Below, piece by piece: positions 17,151-26,122 of a stretch of DNA of 64,000 nucleotides (positions within the stretch are counted from its first letter, which is position 1; every line of letters begins with the position of its first letter). The notes below the pieces were generated by a model, which saw only the letters and a program-made list of their open reading frames with translations, was not told the DNA's origin and ran no database searches. The DNA is from Exercitatus varius (lineage in GTDB: Bacteria > Pseudomonadota > Gammaproteobacteria > Enterobacterales > Pasteurellaceae). Where the stretch lies: assembly GCF_029577735.1 (NCBI RefSeq), contig NZ_JARQTO010000008.1, positions 1-64,000 of the forward strand. Reading direction: 5' to 3'. The translations under genes were made by a program, and so were the position numbers.

Positions 17151-18008
17151 CTAACGGGAATTACGGTAATCGGAGGGACTTAGCCCGGAATAACGTTTAA
17201 ACAGGCGGGAAAAATAAAGTTGGTCATCATAGCCTAATTGTCTTGCAATGGCGTAAATCGGCGCGCCGGACGTATGGAGTAAATGCTGCGCTTTGATCAT
17301 GCGCTGTTCTTCCCGCCATTTGATAATGCTCGAGCCTGTTTGCTGCACAAAAAGATGCGTCAGACGGGAAGGCGACATGTGAATATGCTCGGCAATTTCG
17401 CTGATTTTATGATTAATATGCAAATTGGCGGAAATAAAATGGCAGGTTTCCAAAATGCGGGGATCCAGCATTCTCTGGCTGTTGACGGGATCCAACTGAA
17501 TGCATTTAATCAGCAGTTGTTCCAATAAACACATGGACATGGCTTCGGAGAAAATATCTTTGGTGCTGTATTCCCATTCGATTTTCTTAAATAATGCCAA
17601 AATTTCCTCATAGGTTGCCGAATCGCTAACGGTGAGACGCCCGACGTGATCCGATACATGGCTCCATTGCAGCCAGTTCGCCCAGAAAGAACGGGGTCTG
17701 AAATAAATCCATTGATGATGCCAGGATTCGGCGGATTCCGAACGATAATACAAATGTTCGGCATTGGGCGGGAAGAGCAATAAATCCCCTTTCGAACAAG
17801 TAAAGGCACGGTCGCCTTCAAATACCGTGCCTTCACCTTTGGTCGTGAGATTAATAATGTAGCCTTTCATGCCGTTCGGGCGACGAATGGCGAAATCCAC
17901 TTCATTACCTTTTTCGATAGGAGTACAACCCGCCACTAAATACGAACCGAACCGATAGCCGGGCAATAATGGGTTGGTTTCCTGTTGAACCTCGTGCCGT
18001 TGCTTCAT
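17151..18008 (-). CDS. araC: arabinose regulator AraC
   Basis: Arabinose-responsive activator/repressor. 285 residues: N-terminal arabinose-binding cupin and dimer domain (about 12-170; NPLLPGYRFGSYLVAG, GMKGYIINLT, GDLLLFPPNAEH, WHHQWIYFRPR, all E. coli AraC hallmarks) and a C-terminal double helix-turn-helix (about 180-283; MSPSRLTHLF, GYDDQLYFSRLF). GAGGA precedes the ATG. Unlike E. coli, araC is not divergent from araBA: it is the fourth gene of the araFGH run, 9 bp after araH, and araBA follow in the same direction. So AraC is likely co-induced with its transporter, giving positive feedback (inference). Confidence 0.93.
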   Translation of the reverse strand: MKQRHEVQQETNPLLPGYRFGSYLVAGCTPIEKGNEVDFAIRRPNGMKGYIINLTTKGEGTVFEGDRAFTCSKGDLLLFPPNAEHLYYRSESAESWHHQWIYFRPRSFWANWLQWSHVSDHVGRLTVSDSATYEEILALFKKIEWEYSTKDIFSEAMSMCLLEQLLIKCIQLDPVNSQRMLDPRILETCHFISANLHINHKISEIAEHIHMSPSRLTHLFVQQTGSSIIKWREEQRMIKAQHLLHTSGAPIYAIARQLGYDDQLYFSRLFKRYSGLSPSDYRNSR

Positions 18009-18017
18009 TCCTCAACC

Positions 18018-18986
18018 TTAGGATTTGATAAATTTTTGTTTATATTTATCAAAAATGACCGCAATCAGCAAGATGAGACCGCGCACCACGTATTGGGCAA
18101 ACGGTGAAATATTCAGTAAATTCATGGCATTTTCGATAGTCCCGAGAATTAACACCCCGGCGATAATAAATGAAATTTTTGCCACCCCGCCGTTCAGCGA
18201 CACGCCGCCTAATACGCAGGCCGAAATCGCCACCAGTTCAAACCCTACGGAAGTCATCGGTTGACCGCTGGTCATGCGGGCGGCCAGAATCACGCCGGCA
18301 AGTGCGGAAACAAAACCCGATACCACAAAAATAATCAATTTGGTTCTGTCTACGTTGATACCGGCCAAACGAGAGGCTTCCTGGTTACCGCCGATAGCCA
18401 GCGTGTTGCGACCGTAAGTGGTTTTGCTGAGTAAGAAACCGAAAATAGCGATACAGATGATGGTAAAAACAATCGGTAACGGCACACCGAAAATATCCTG
18501 ATAACCCAATTCGAAGAATTCTTCTTTGGTGATACCCACCGCTTTACCGTCCGAAATAATATAACCGAAACCGCGGGCAATCTGCATAGTGGCGAGTGTG
18601 GTGATTAACGAGTTGATTTTTAATTTCGCAATCACAAAGCCGTTAATTAGCCCCACCGCAATACCTAAACCAAGACCGGCAAGAATACCGACCGAGACGC
18701 TTTGCGTCATATTAATGACTACCGCCGTGACAACTCCGGCGCACGCGATAACGGAAGCCACGGAAAGGTCAATTTCGCCGGCGGCCAGGCAGAACAGCAT
18801 ACCGCAGGCAACGATTCCGCTCATAGAAATGGCTAAGCCCAGCCCTTTCATATTTACAACGGTGGCAAAATTCGGGATAAATAAGCAAGAGCAGACAAAA
18901 ATGACTGCAAAAATTAACAGCATGCCGTAAGCGTTCCAGATTTTGCTGAATGAACCCGCACTTTTTTCTTGAGTTGTTGAAGTCAT
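18018..18986 (-). CDS. araH: L-arabinose ABC transporter permease AraH
   Basis: Membrane subunit of the high-affinity arabinose ABC importer (BPD_transp_2/RbsC type). 322 residues from the ATG at 18986, which has AGGAG 7 nt upstream; a TTG two codons earlier is less likely. About 8-10 hydrophobic segments; EAA-like region around LAIGGNQEASRLAGI, typical of the ribose/arabinose permease family. Tightly packed between araG and araC. Confidence 0.93.
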   Translation of the reverse strand: MTSTTQEKSAGSFSKIWNAYGMLLIFAVIFVCSCLFIPNFATVVNMKGLGLAISMSGIVACGMLFCLAAGEIDLSVASVIACAGVVTAVVINMTQSVSVGILAGLGLGIAVGLINGFVIAKLKINSLITTLATMQIARGFGYIISDGKAVGITKEEFFELGYQDIFGVPLPIVFTIICIAIFGFLLSKTTYGRNTLAIGGNQEASRLAGINVDRTKLIIFVVSGFVSALAGVILAARMTSGQPMTSVGFELVAISACVLGGVSLNGGVAKISFIIAGVLILGTIENAMNLLNISPFAQYVVRGLILLIAVIFDKYKQKFIKS

Positions 18987-19001
18987 AATCAATCTCCTAC
19001 A

Positions 19002-20504
19002 TTAAGCCGCTTTGCTTTCTACCATAGCAAGTTTTAATACTTTTTCTTCCGTTGCATCCGCACGTTCTATTACACCGGTAATTTGACGGGAACGCATGAC
19101 CATAATTCTATCGGACACGCCAATAACTTCGGGCAGATCGCTGGAAACCACAATAATGGCTAATTTTTGGTCGGCTAATTTAAAAATTAAATCGTAAATT
19201 TCGGATTTCGCGCCTACATCAATGCCTCTGGTCGGTTCATCGAGCAGTAACACTTTAATATCTTCCGATAACCAACGCCCCAAAATGGCTTTCTGTTGGT
19301 TACCGCCGGACAAATTCACAATAAGCTGCTGAATCGACGGCGTTTTTACATTCATTTGCTGCCGCTGTTGTTCGGCGTTTTTCTTTTCCCATTTTTCATT
19401 AATAATGAATTTGAGGAAATTGTGAGAACGTCTGGCGCTGATATTGATATTTTCCCCTACGCTTGCCGTTGGAATAATCCCTTCTTTTTTGCGATCTTCA
19501 GGACAAAGCACAATACCTTGTTCGATCGCCTCTTTCGGACTGCGTACGGAAATGGTTTTACCGTCCAGTTCAATGGTTCCCGACATGCTCGGATCCGCAC
19601 CGAAAATCACTTTTAATAATTCCGAACGCCCCGCACCGACTAAGCCGAATAAGCCTAAAACCTCACCGGCTCGAACCGTTAAGCTAAAATCGCCTTTCAG
19701 TTTCTGACCGGATAAATGCGTAATTTTTAAACGGGTGTCGCCCACTTCACGCGGACGATAATGATAAATATCGCCTAAATTGCGTCCGACCATGCTGCGC
19801 ACTAAATCGTCATTGGTGATTTTTGAAAGATCAGAAAAGGTTTCCACGAATTGTCCGTCTTTCAGCACGGTAATTTCATCGCTGATACGAAAAATTTCTT
19901 CCATACGGTGAGATACGTATAAAATCACCTTGCCTTCGTCCCGCAACTCGTTAATGACGCTGAATAATTTTTCAATTTCTGGAGCGGAAAGGCTACTGGT
20001 TGGTTCGTCAAATGCAATAATTTTTGCGCCCCGGCTTAAAGCCTTGGCAATTTCAATCATTTGCCATTGACCGATAGACAATTCCTTTAAGGGCATATCC
20101 GGCGAAATATTGAGATCCAGTTTATCGAGATATTTTTGCGTTCTCTCAATTAATTCCGCTTTATTCACAATGCCGAAGGAATGCGGCAACTGACCTAAAC
20201 ACAGGTTTTCCGCCACGGTCATTTCCGGCACGATATTTAATTCCTGATAAATAATGGCGACACCGGCTAACAGCGCTTCTTTAGTATTACGGAAAACCAG
20301 CTGGCGACCGCCGACACTTAATTTGCCCTCGGTAGGCAGATAATTACCGCTTAAAATTTTTAATAAGGTGGATTTACCCGCACCGTTCTCACCCATTAAC
20401 GCATGAACTTTACCCTCATAGCATTTAAAGGAAACATTTTGTAATGCTTTAACGCCGGGAAAGCTTTTACTCACATTATCAAACTCTAAATATGGAACTT
20501 GCAT
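19002..20504 (-). CDS. araG: L-arabinose ABC transporter ATP-binding protein AraG
   Basis: Energises arabinose uptake. 500 residues with two ABC domains. First: GENGAGKSTLLKILSG (Walker A, about residue 38) and LSIGQWQMIEIAKAL. Second: a degenerate Walker A (GLVGAGRSELLKVIFG) that lacks the lysine, and LSGGNQQKAILGRWL. This asymmetry is normal for the sugar-importer class (RbsA, MglA). AGGAGG precedes the ATG. Lies between araF and araH. Confidence 0.95.
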   Translation of the reverse strand: MQVPYLEFDNVSKSFPGVKALQNVSFKCYEGKVHALMGENGAGKSTLLKILSGNYLPTEGKLSVGGRQLVFRNTKEALLAGVAIIYQELNIVPEMTVAENLCLGQLPHSFGIVNKAELIERTQKYLDKLDLNISPDMPLKELSIGQWQMIEIAKALSRGAKIIAFDEPTSSLSAPEIEKLFSVINELRDEGKVILYVSHRMEEIFRISDEITVLKDGQFVETFSDLSKITNDDLVRSMVGRNLGDIYHYRPREVGDTRLKITHLSGQKLKGDFSLTVRAGEVLGLFGLVGAGRSELLKVIFGADPSMSGTIELDGKTISVRSPKEAIEQGIVLCPEDRKKEGIIPTASVGENINISARRSHNFLKFIINEKWEKKNAEQQRQQMNVKTPSIQQLIVNLSGGNQQKAILGRWLSEDIKVLLLDEPTRGIDVGAKSEIYDLIFKLADQKLAIIVVSSDLPEVIGVSDRIMVMRSRQITGVIERADATEEKVLKLAMVESKAA

Positions 20505-20521
20505 CTCGTCCTCCTTATTGA

Positions 20522-20548
20522 GGTCTGTTTACGGGCGATAAACAGACC
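20522..20548 (-). terminator. araF-araG intercistronic hairpin
   Basis: GGTCTGTTTA (20522-20531) pairs perfectly with TAAACAGACC (20539-20548) around a 7-nt loop. It lies in the 57-bp gap after araF with no T run. Likely protects the araF part of the message or trims expression of araGH, so that binding protein is in excess. Confidence 0.7.
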
Positions 20549-20561
20549 CCGATTTCAACTA

Positions 20562-21575
20562 TTAAAGGCCTTTTTTAGAAAGTTCTTCTTTGAAATTGTC
20601 ACGTTTTAAGAAAACAACGTCCTGCACGGCAATGTATTTTTCCGGTTCCACTCCATCTCTGATCCATTTAGTGAGAAGCTCAACGCTGCGATAGCCGTGA
20701 ATATCCGGGCTTGGTAACAACGAACCTAAGAAACCGGTGGCTTTAGGCTTGGAAAGCTCATTAACCGCATCCACACCGTTAATACCGATAGCCACCACAT
20801 TTTCCGGTTTAAAGCCCTGGCCTTCCGTTGCGCGCACGCCGCCTAATACGGTGTTATCGTTCATCCCCACGATAAGCCAGTTTTTCACTTCCGGATGTTG
20901 CACTAACATGGAATTGGCGGCATCAAGTGCGCCCGGAATATCGTTACTTTTTGTCGGTGATTTATAAATTTTTTCTTTCGGGAAACCCGCTTTTACTAAC
21001 GCGCCGATAGAACCTTCGGTACGGCGACGGGCGGTGTCCAGTTCATCGGCGGTAATGGCTAAAACCGCGGTATCTTTCACATCCCATTTACGGTTTTGCA
21101 TTTCTTTATAAAGTTCCTCGCCCTGACGCTGACCGATTTCACTCGCCGCCATCATAATTAACGGAACATTGGTCATCGGTTCGCCGGCGGCATTTAAAAA
21201 TTGATCGTCAACGGCAATCACTTTTAAATCGTAAGCGCGAGCTTTCGCCATAATGGCGGGACCTAATTTCGGATCCGGCGTACAAATCACAAATCCTTTT
21301 GCACCGTTAGCAGCTAAATTATCAATAGCGTTTAATGTTTTTTCACCGTCAGGCACGGCAATTTTGATAATTTGCACATTACCGAGATCTTTGGCGGCTT
21401 TATCCGCAAACGCCCATTCGGTCTGGAACCAAGGTTCTTCGGGTTGTTTTACCAGAAAGCCTAATTTGATCGGTTCGGCCGAACTGGAATATGCCGGGTT
21501 AGAATTTAATCCCGTCACAGTCAGAATAGATACGGCGACTAAAGATTTAAGAAATGTTCTTTTGCTTAATTTCAT
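20562..21575 (-). CDS. araF: L-arabinose-binding periplasmic protein AraF
   Basis: Captures L-arabinose in the periplasm and delivers it to AraGH. 337 residues. The mature part follows E. coli AraF closely: KLGFLVKQPEEPWFQTEW, VICTPDPKLG, TADELDTARRRT, PTKSNDIPGA, LIVGMNDNTVLGGVRATE. The signal peptide (about 1-30) is different: SKRTFLKS before the hydrophobic core resembles a twin-arginine motif with Lys-Arg in place of Arg-Arg; E. coli AraF is a Sec substrate. First gene of the araFGH-C run. Confidence 0.96.
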   Translation of the reverse strand: MKLSKRTFLKSLVAVSILTVTGLNSNPAYSSSAEPIKLGFLVKQPEEPWFQTEWAFADKAAKDLGNVQIIKIAVPDGEKTLNAIDNLAANGAKGFVICTPDPKLGPAIMAKARAYDLKVIAVDDQFLNAAGEPMTNVPLIMMAASEIGQRQGEELYKEMQNRKWDVKDTAVLAITADELDTARRRTEGSIGALVKAGFPKEKIYKSPTKSNDIPGALDAANSMLVQHPEVKNWLIVGMNDNTVLGGVRATEGQGFKPENVVAIGINGVDAVNELSKPKATGFLGSLLPSPDIHGYRSVELLTKWIRDGVEPEKYIAVQDVVFLKRDNFKEELSKKGL

Positions 21576-21656
21576 TGTTCTGTCCCTCTCAATATTGTTT
21601 TTCGTTTATCAATGGACCACAAGCATTGATAGTGAATTGCTACGGTAAGCACGGTT

Positions 21657-21699
21657 ATATTAGTGACCTTAACCGGCAAAAAACTCGATCTGGATCACA
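21657..21699 (-). promoter_or_regulatory. araF promoter with CRP site
   Basis: Minus strand: TGTGATCCAGATCGAG (21684-21699), a good CRP site on one half and partial on the other, and TAATAT (21657-21662) as -10. The CRP centre lies about 41.5 bp before the expected start, the class II position. No -35 is evident, as in the E. coli araFGH promoter, where CRP sits next to polymerase. Confidence 0.65.
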
Positions 21700-21710
21700 A
21701 TCTAAAATCA

Positions 21711-21748
21711 TAGCCGAATAATCCATGTTTTTAGCAAAATTAACTTAC
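21711..21748 (+). promoter_or_regulatory. AraC operator upstream of araFGH
   Basis: Plus strand: TAGC-N7-TCCATG (21711-21727), 4 bp, then TAGC (21732-21735), so the two half-sites are again 21 bp apart. The first matches the araI1 consensus in all but the last base. They lie upstream of the CRP site relative to araF, the same order (AraC, CRP, polymerase) as in E. coli araFGH. The direct repeat faces away from araF. Confidence 0.7.
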
Positions 21749-21987
21749 CCTATTTGACGAAAACTTTATTGAGACCGATTATTTCTACCGCCTTCTTTTT
21801 AAGCAAAAAGATGATTGCCTCACGACGCTCCGTTTGAAACGAAAAGTGCGGTCGTTTTTAACGACGTTTTTTTTCATGATTGCCGTCGCAAAGCAACAAA
21901 ACACACAATCATTAATTTCTTTCATGAATTTTAAGAAAATTATTAATTTGCATAATAACCCCGCTTCCGTCATTCTAACCTGCGTAC
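21749..21987. other. araF-metE spacer
   Basis: AT-rich spacer without a gene. It contains an uptake signal at 21843-21852 followed by the usual two T tracts, and AT-rich promoter-like DNA (CATAAT near 21950) that may be the metE promoter. No riboswitch-like structure was recognised. Confidence 0.4.
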
Positions 21988-22003
21988 GGACGTTTAGCCG
22001 TCT
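21988..22003 (+). promoter_or_regulatory. tandem MetJ-like boxes before metE
   Basis: Two adjacent 8-mers, GGACGTTT (6/8) and AGCCGTCT (7/8), against the met box AGACGTCT, 25 bp before the metE ATG. MetJ binds tandem met boxes, so S-adenosylmethionine-dependent repression of metE is likely. Confidence 0.65.
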
Positions 22004-22028
22004 AAATCAAACACATTGAGGAATTATT

Positions 22029-24302
22029 ATGACAACATTTCATTTATCCGGCTTCCCGCGCATCGGCGCAAAACGTGAACTTAAATTTGCGCAAGAACGT
22101 TATTGGCGCGGTGAAATCGCCGAACGGGATTTATTAGACATCGCCAAAGCCTTGCGCGAAATCAACTGGAAACACCAAGCGGCGGCAAATGCGGATTATG
22201 TGGCTGTGGCGGATTTCACGCTCTACGATCACATTTTAGACTTACAAGTGGCAACAGGATCCATTCCTGCACGTTTCGGTTTCGACAGCCAACATTTAAC
22301 CCTTGACCAGTATTTCCAACTGGCGCGCGGCAACAAAGACCAGTTTGCTATTGAAATGACCAAATGGTTTGACACCAACTATCATTATCTCGTGCCTGAA
22401 TTCCACGCGGATACCCAATTCAAAGCCAACCCGGCACATTACGTGCAACAAATTCGCGAGGCCAAAGCCCTTGGCTTGAAGGTCAAACCCACCATTGTCG
22501 GTCCGTTAACCTTCTTGTGGTTAGGCAAAGAAAAAGGCTCGGCATTTAATCGCTTTGATTTATTAAATAAACTCGTTCCGGTTTATGTGGAAATCTTAAA
22601 CGCATTGGCGGCAGAAGGCGTGGATTATATTCAAATTGACGAACCTGCCTTAACCGTCGATTTGCCGGCACAATGGGTTGCGGCTTATAAAGACGTGTAC
22701 GCCACATTAAGCACACAAGTGAACGCAAAATTACTGTTAGCCGCTTATTTCGGTTCTGTTGCCGAACACGCAGCGTTATTAAAAGCCTTGCCGGTTGCGG
22801 GCTTACACATTGACTTAGTGCGAGCGCCCGAACAACTTGCCGCCTTTGCGGATTACCACAAAATTTTGTCTGCAGGCGTGATTGATGGCCGTAATATTTG
22901 GCGTGCGAACCTGAACCAAGTGTTGGACGTAGTAGAACCGTTAAAAGCCAAACTGGGCGAGCGTTTGTGGATTGCACCAAGCTGTTCTCTGCTTCACACG
23001 CCTTACGATTTATCCGTGGAAACCCGATTGCAGGCAAACAAACCGGAGCTTTACAACTGGCTCGCTTTCTGTTTGCAAAAAATCCGGGAATTAGACGTCA
23101 TTAAGACCGCGCTTGAGCAAGGCAGAAGCGCCGTACAAGCGGAACTCGACGCCAGCCAGGCTGCCGCCGATGCCCGTGCAACTTCAAAAGATATTCATCG
23201 TCCTGAGGTAGCTGAACGTTTAGCGAATTTGCCGACAGGCGCGGATCAACGCAAATCCCCGTTTGCGGAACGCATCAAATTACAAAATGCATGGTTAAAA
23301 CTGCCGTTGCTTCCAACAACAAACATTGGTTCTTTTCCGCAAACCACTGAAATTCGCCACGCGCGGGCCGCTTTCAAAAAAGGCACATTGTCCCTTGCGG
23401 ATTATGAAGCGGCGATGAAAAAAGAAATCGAATTGGTCGTGCGTGAGCAAGAAAAATTGGATTTAGACGTGCTGGTTCACGGCGAAGCGGAACGTAACGA
23501 CATGGTGGAATATTTCGGCGAATTATTGGACGGATTTGCCTTCACCAAATTCGGTTGGGTGCAAAGCTACGGCTCCCGCTGCGTGAAACCACCGATCATT
23601 TATGGCGATGTGGTACGCCCTGAGCCAATGACGGTACGCTGGTCACAATATGCCCAAAGCTTAACGAAAAAAGTGATGAAAGGCATGCTAACCGGTCCGG
23701 TCACGATTTTGCAATGGTCTTTCGTACGCAACGATATTCCGCGTTCAACCGTATGTAAACAAATCGCCGTGGCACTTTCCGATGAAGTATCGGATTTGGA
23801 AAAAGCCGGCATTAAAGTGATTCAAATCGACGAACCGGCAATTCGCGAAGGCTTACCGCTCAAACGTGCCGATTGGGACGCTTATTTACAATGGGCAGGC
23901 GAAGCATTCCGTTTAAGTTCAATGGGTTGTCAAGATGACACGCAAATTCATACGCATATGTGTTATTCCGAATTCAACGACATTTTACCGGCCATTGCAG
24001 GCTTAGATGCGGATGTGATTACGATTGAAACCTCCCGTTCCGACATGGAATTATTAACGGCGTTCGGCGATTTCAAATATCCGAACGACATCGGCCCGGG
24101 CGTGTACGACATCCACAGCCCGCGCGTTCCAACCGCCGCCGAAATCGAACACTTGCTGCGCAAAGCGCTCCAAGTGGTACCGAAAGAACGTTTATGGGTC
24201 AACCCGGACTGCGGTTTAAAAACCCGCGGCTGGAAAGAAACCCTCGAACAACTGAAAGTCATGGTTGACGTCACGAAAAAATTACGCGCCGAGTTAATAT
24301 AA
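22029..24302 (+). CDS. metE: cobalamin-independent methionine synthase
   Basis: Transfers a methyl group from 5-methyltetrahydropteroyltri-L-glutamate to homocysteine, making methionine without B12. 757 residues, standard length. N-terminal Meth_synt_1 domain (FPRIGAKRELKFAQERYW) and C-terminal Meth_synt_2 domain starting about residue 430 (TNIGSFPQTTEIR). Zinc ligands are visible in THMCYSEF (His, Cys) and NPDCGLKTR (Cys). Single gene with MetJ-like boxes upstream; no metR neighbour. AT-side: the stop is followed by a spacer with a terminator that faces eda. Confidence 0.97.
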   Translation: MTTFHLSGFPRIGAKRELKFAQERYWRGEIAERDLLDIAKALREINWKHQAAANADYVAVADFTLYDHILDLQVATGSIPARFGFDSQHLTLDQYFQLARGNKDQFAIEMTKWFDTNYHYLVPEFHADTQFKANPAHYVQQIREAKALGLKVKPTIVGPLTFLWLGKEKGSAFNRFDLLNKLVPVYVEILNALAAEGVDYIQIDEPALTVDLPAQWVAAYKDVYATLSTQVNAKLLLAAYFGSVAEHAALLKALPVAGLHIDLVRAPEQLAAFADYHKILSAGVIDGRNIWRANLNQVLDVVEPLKAKLGERLWIAPSCSLLHTPYDLSVETRLQANKPELYNWLAFCLQKIRELDVIKTALEQGRSAVQAELDASQAAADARATSKDIHRPEVAERLANLPTGADQRKSPFAERIKLQNAWLKLPLLPTTNIGSFPQTTEIRHARAAFKKGTLSLADYEAAMKKEIELVVREQEKLDLDVLVHGEAERNDMVEYFGELLDGFAFTKFGWVQSYGSRCVKPPIIYGDVVRPEPMTVRWSQYAQSLTKKVMKGMLTGPVTILQWSFVRNDIPRSTVCKQIAVALSDEVSDLEKAGIKVIQIDEPAIREGLPLKRADWDAYLQWAGEAFRLSSMGCQDDTQIHTHMCYSEFNDILPAIAGLDADVITIETSRSDMELLTAFGDFKYPNDIGPGVYDIHSPRVPTAAEIEHLLRKALQVVPKERLWVNPDCGLKTRGWKETLEQLKVMVDVTKKLRAELI

Positions 24303-24433
24303 ATTGCTACGATAATGCGGTGATTGAAAGTTTTTTGCGATTTTGAAAGCGGAATGTTTTTATCACCGACATTATTCGTCGATAGCCGAATTACAGGCCG
24401 GTACGAATATTTGGCGTATTCAAGAACGGATTT

Positions 24434-24466
24434 AAAAAATCTGAGCCCTGCCAATACAGAGCTCAG
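24434..24466 (-). terminator. terminator of the eda operon
   Basis: CTGAGC (24441-24446) pairs with GCTCAG (24461-24466), with an inner CTG/CAG pairing. On the minus strand the stem is followed by ATTTTTTAAA, so it ends transcripts coming from kdgK-eda. It may also slow metE readthrough. An uptake signal lies nearby at 24501-24510. Confidence 0.7.
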
Positions 24467-24539
24467 TATTTAACTAACCCATCTAACTTTTGGAGAGCTA
24501 AAAGTGCGGTCAAATTTTTCAACGTTTTTTGAAACGGAA

Positions 24540-25172
24540 TTAGCGAACCAATTCAACCGCTTCACGCACCAAACGCCCGATTTCGGCCCAGTTCTTCGCC
24601 TTGATTAATCCTTTGTCCACAAACCACGAACCGCCGCAAGCCACCACATTCGGAACGGCTAAATACGCGTTGATATTCGCTGGCGAAATCCCGCCGGTCG
24701 GCATAATCTGTAAATCGCCGTAAGGTCCCAGCAGCGCTTTTATCATTTTCACCCCGCCGCTGGCTTCCGCCGGGAAGAATTTGACGGTCGTTATTCCCAG
24801 TTCCAGCGCCGCTTCAATCGCCGTCGGGTTATTGACCCCCGGGATGATGGGTACATCCAAATCCCGGCAGAGTTTGACGATATTCGGGTTAAAACCCGGG
24901 GTGACAATGCAATCCGCTCCGGCGTTTTTCGCCGCCACCACTTGCGCCGGCGTTAATACCGTACCCGCCGCAATTAACACATCGGGAAAATGCCGGCGGG
25001 CTAAACCTATGGCTTCTTCTCCCGCCGCCGAACGAAAGGTGATTTCCGCCACGGGCAAGCCGTTGTCAATCAAGGTTTGAACCAAGGGAATAATGTCCTG
25101 CGCGTCGTCCACCGCAATCACCGGCACGACTTTCAATTGTCCGAGTTTTTCGATAATTTCTGTGTCAGTCAT
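24540..25172 (-). CDS. eda: KDPG/KHG aldolase
   Basis: Splits 2-keto-3-deoxy-6-phosphogluconate into pyruvate and glyceraldehyde-3-phosphate, last step of the hexuronate route. 210 residues, normal length. Visible: AEITFRSAAGEEAI with the catalytic Glu, GAGTVLT-type AAGTVLTPAQ, GADCIVTPGFNP, and TTVKFFPAEASGG with the Schiff-base Lys. Last gene of the minus-strand hexuronate operon, 9 bp after kdgK. Confidence 0.96.
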   Translation of the reverse strand: MTDTEIIEKLGQLKVVPVIAVDDAQDIIPLVQTLIDNGLPVAEITFRSAAGEEAIGLARRHFPDVLIAAGTVLTPAQVVAAKNAGADCIVTPGFNPNIVKLCRDLDVPIIPGVNNPTAIEAALELGITTVKFFPAEASGGVKMIKALLGPYGDLQIMPTGGISPANINAYLAVPNVVACGGSWFVDKGLIKAKNWAEIGRLVREAVELVR

Positions 25173-25181
25173 AATCTGTCC

Positions 25182-26120
25182 TTAATTAAATGTCCGGCGT
25201 AAATGCTCGGTGGCGGATTTGTCGATAATCGCACCTTTGTGCCGAATCACAATGCCCGCCAATTGATTGCCTTGTCGGCAGCAATCGGTTAAAGGTTTAC
25301 CTTGCAAATATCCGTTTAAAAAACCGGCATTAAAGGCATCGCCCGCCGAAGTGGTGTCCACTACGTTTTCGACGGGCGTCGTCGGCACAAAAGTGCATTC
25401 GCCTTGTTCACAGACCGTCGCCCCAAGACTGCCCCGTTTTACGATGATTTTCGGAATACCGAATGCGGATAAACGGGCGATAGTCGCTTGTTCATCCTTA
25501 TCCGCCCACAGCATTTCTTCGTCGTCAAAAGTCACTAAGGCCACATCTACCAACGGCAATAAGGCCTGGTAACAGTTTCGGGCTTGTGTAAGGCTGTCCC
25601 ACAGTTTCGGCCGGAAGTTGCTGTCGAAGGCAATTTCCACGCCGGATTGTTTCAATTTCCGCAGTTGCTCAATCAGTAAAGTGCGGTCGGTTTCCGGCAG
25701 GATTGCCAGGCTGATTCCGCTGAGATAAATCATATCCGCTTGCTTCAACGCCGATAAAACCCGCGAATAATCAGGATGTTGCAGCAAATAACGGGCGGCG
25801 GATTGGTTGCGCCAATACAGGAACGTGCGTTCCCCTTGTTTATCCAGTTGGATTAAATATAAACCCGCCGAGCGGTTTTTGTCGCGCAGCACGCAATCCG
25901 TGTTGATACCGTCCGCCTGCCAGCGTTCCAGCATGCCCTGACTGAGTTTGTCCGTGCCTAAGGCGGAGATATAACTGACTTCAATCTGCTCCGGCAAGCT
26001 GACGCGAGCCGCATAGGTCGCCGTATTCAGCGTATCGCCGCCGTAAGTCTGGCGCATATCGCCAAAGGGCTCACCGTTCAGTTCAATCATACATTCACCG
26101 ACTAGGGCTAGGTGTTTCAT
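25182..26120 (-). CDS. kdgK: 2-keto-3-deoxygluconate kinase
   Basis: PfkB-family kinase that phosphorylates KDG to KDPG. 312 residues. Seen: GECMIELNGEPF at the N-terminus, YGGDTLNTATYAAR (first PfkB signature), SGISLAILP, and DTTSAGDAFNAGFLNGYL with the catalytic Asp. Start follows the upstream gntR stop by 2 bp, with AGAGG as ribosome site. The gene order matches the uronate cluster known from H. influenzae as far as I recall. Confidence 0.94.
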   Translation of the reverse strand: MKHLALVGECMIELNGEPFGDMRQTYGGDTLNTATYAARVSLPEQIEVSYISALGTDKLSQGMLERWQADGINTDCVLRDKNRSAGLYLIQLDKQGERTFLYWRNQSAARYLLQHPDYSRVLSALKQADMIYLSGISLAILPETDRTLLIEQLRKLKQSGVEIAFDSNFRPKLWDSLTQARNCYQALLPLVDVALVTFDDEEMLWADKDEQATIARLSAFGIPKIIVKRGSLGATVCEQGECTFVPTTPVENVVDTTSAGDAFNAGFLNGYLQGKPLTDCCRQGNQLAGIVIRHKGAIIDKSATEHLRRTFN

Positions 26121-26122
26121 GG

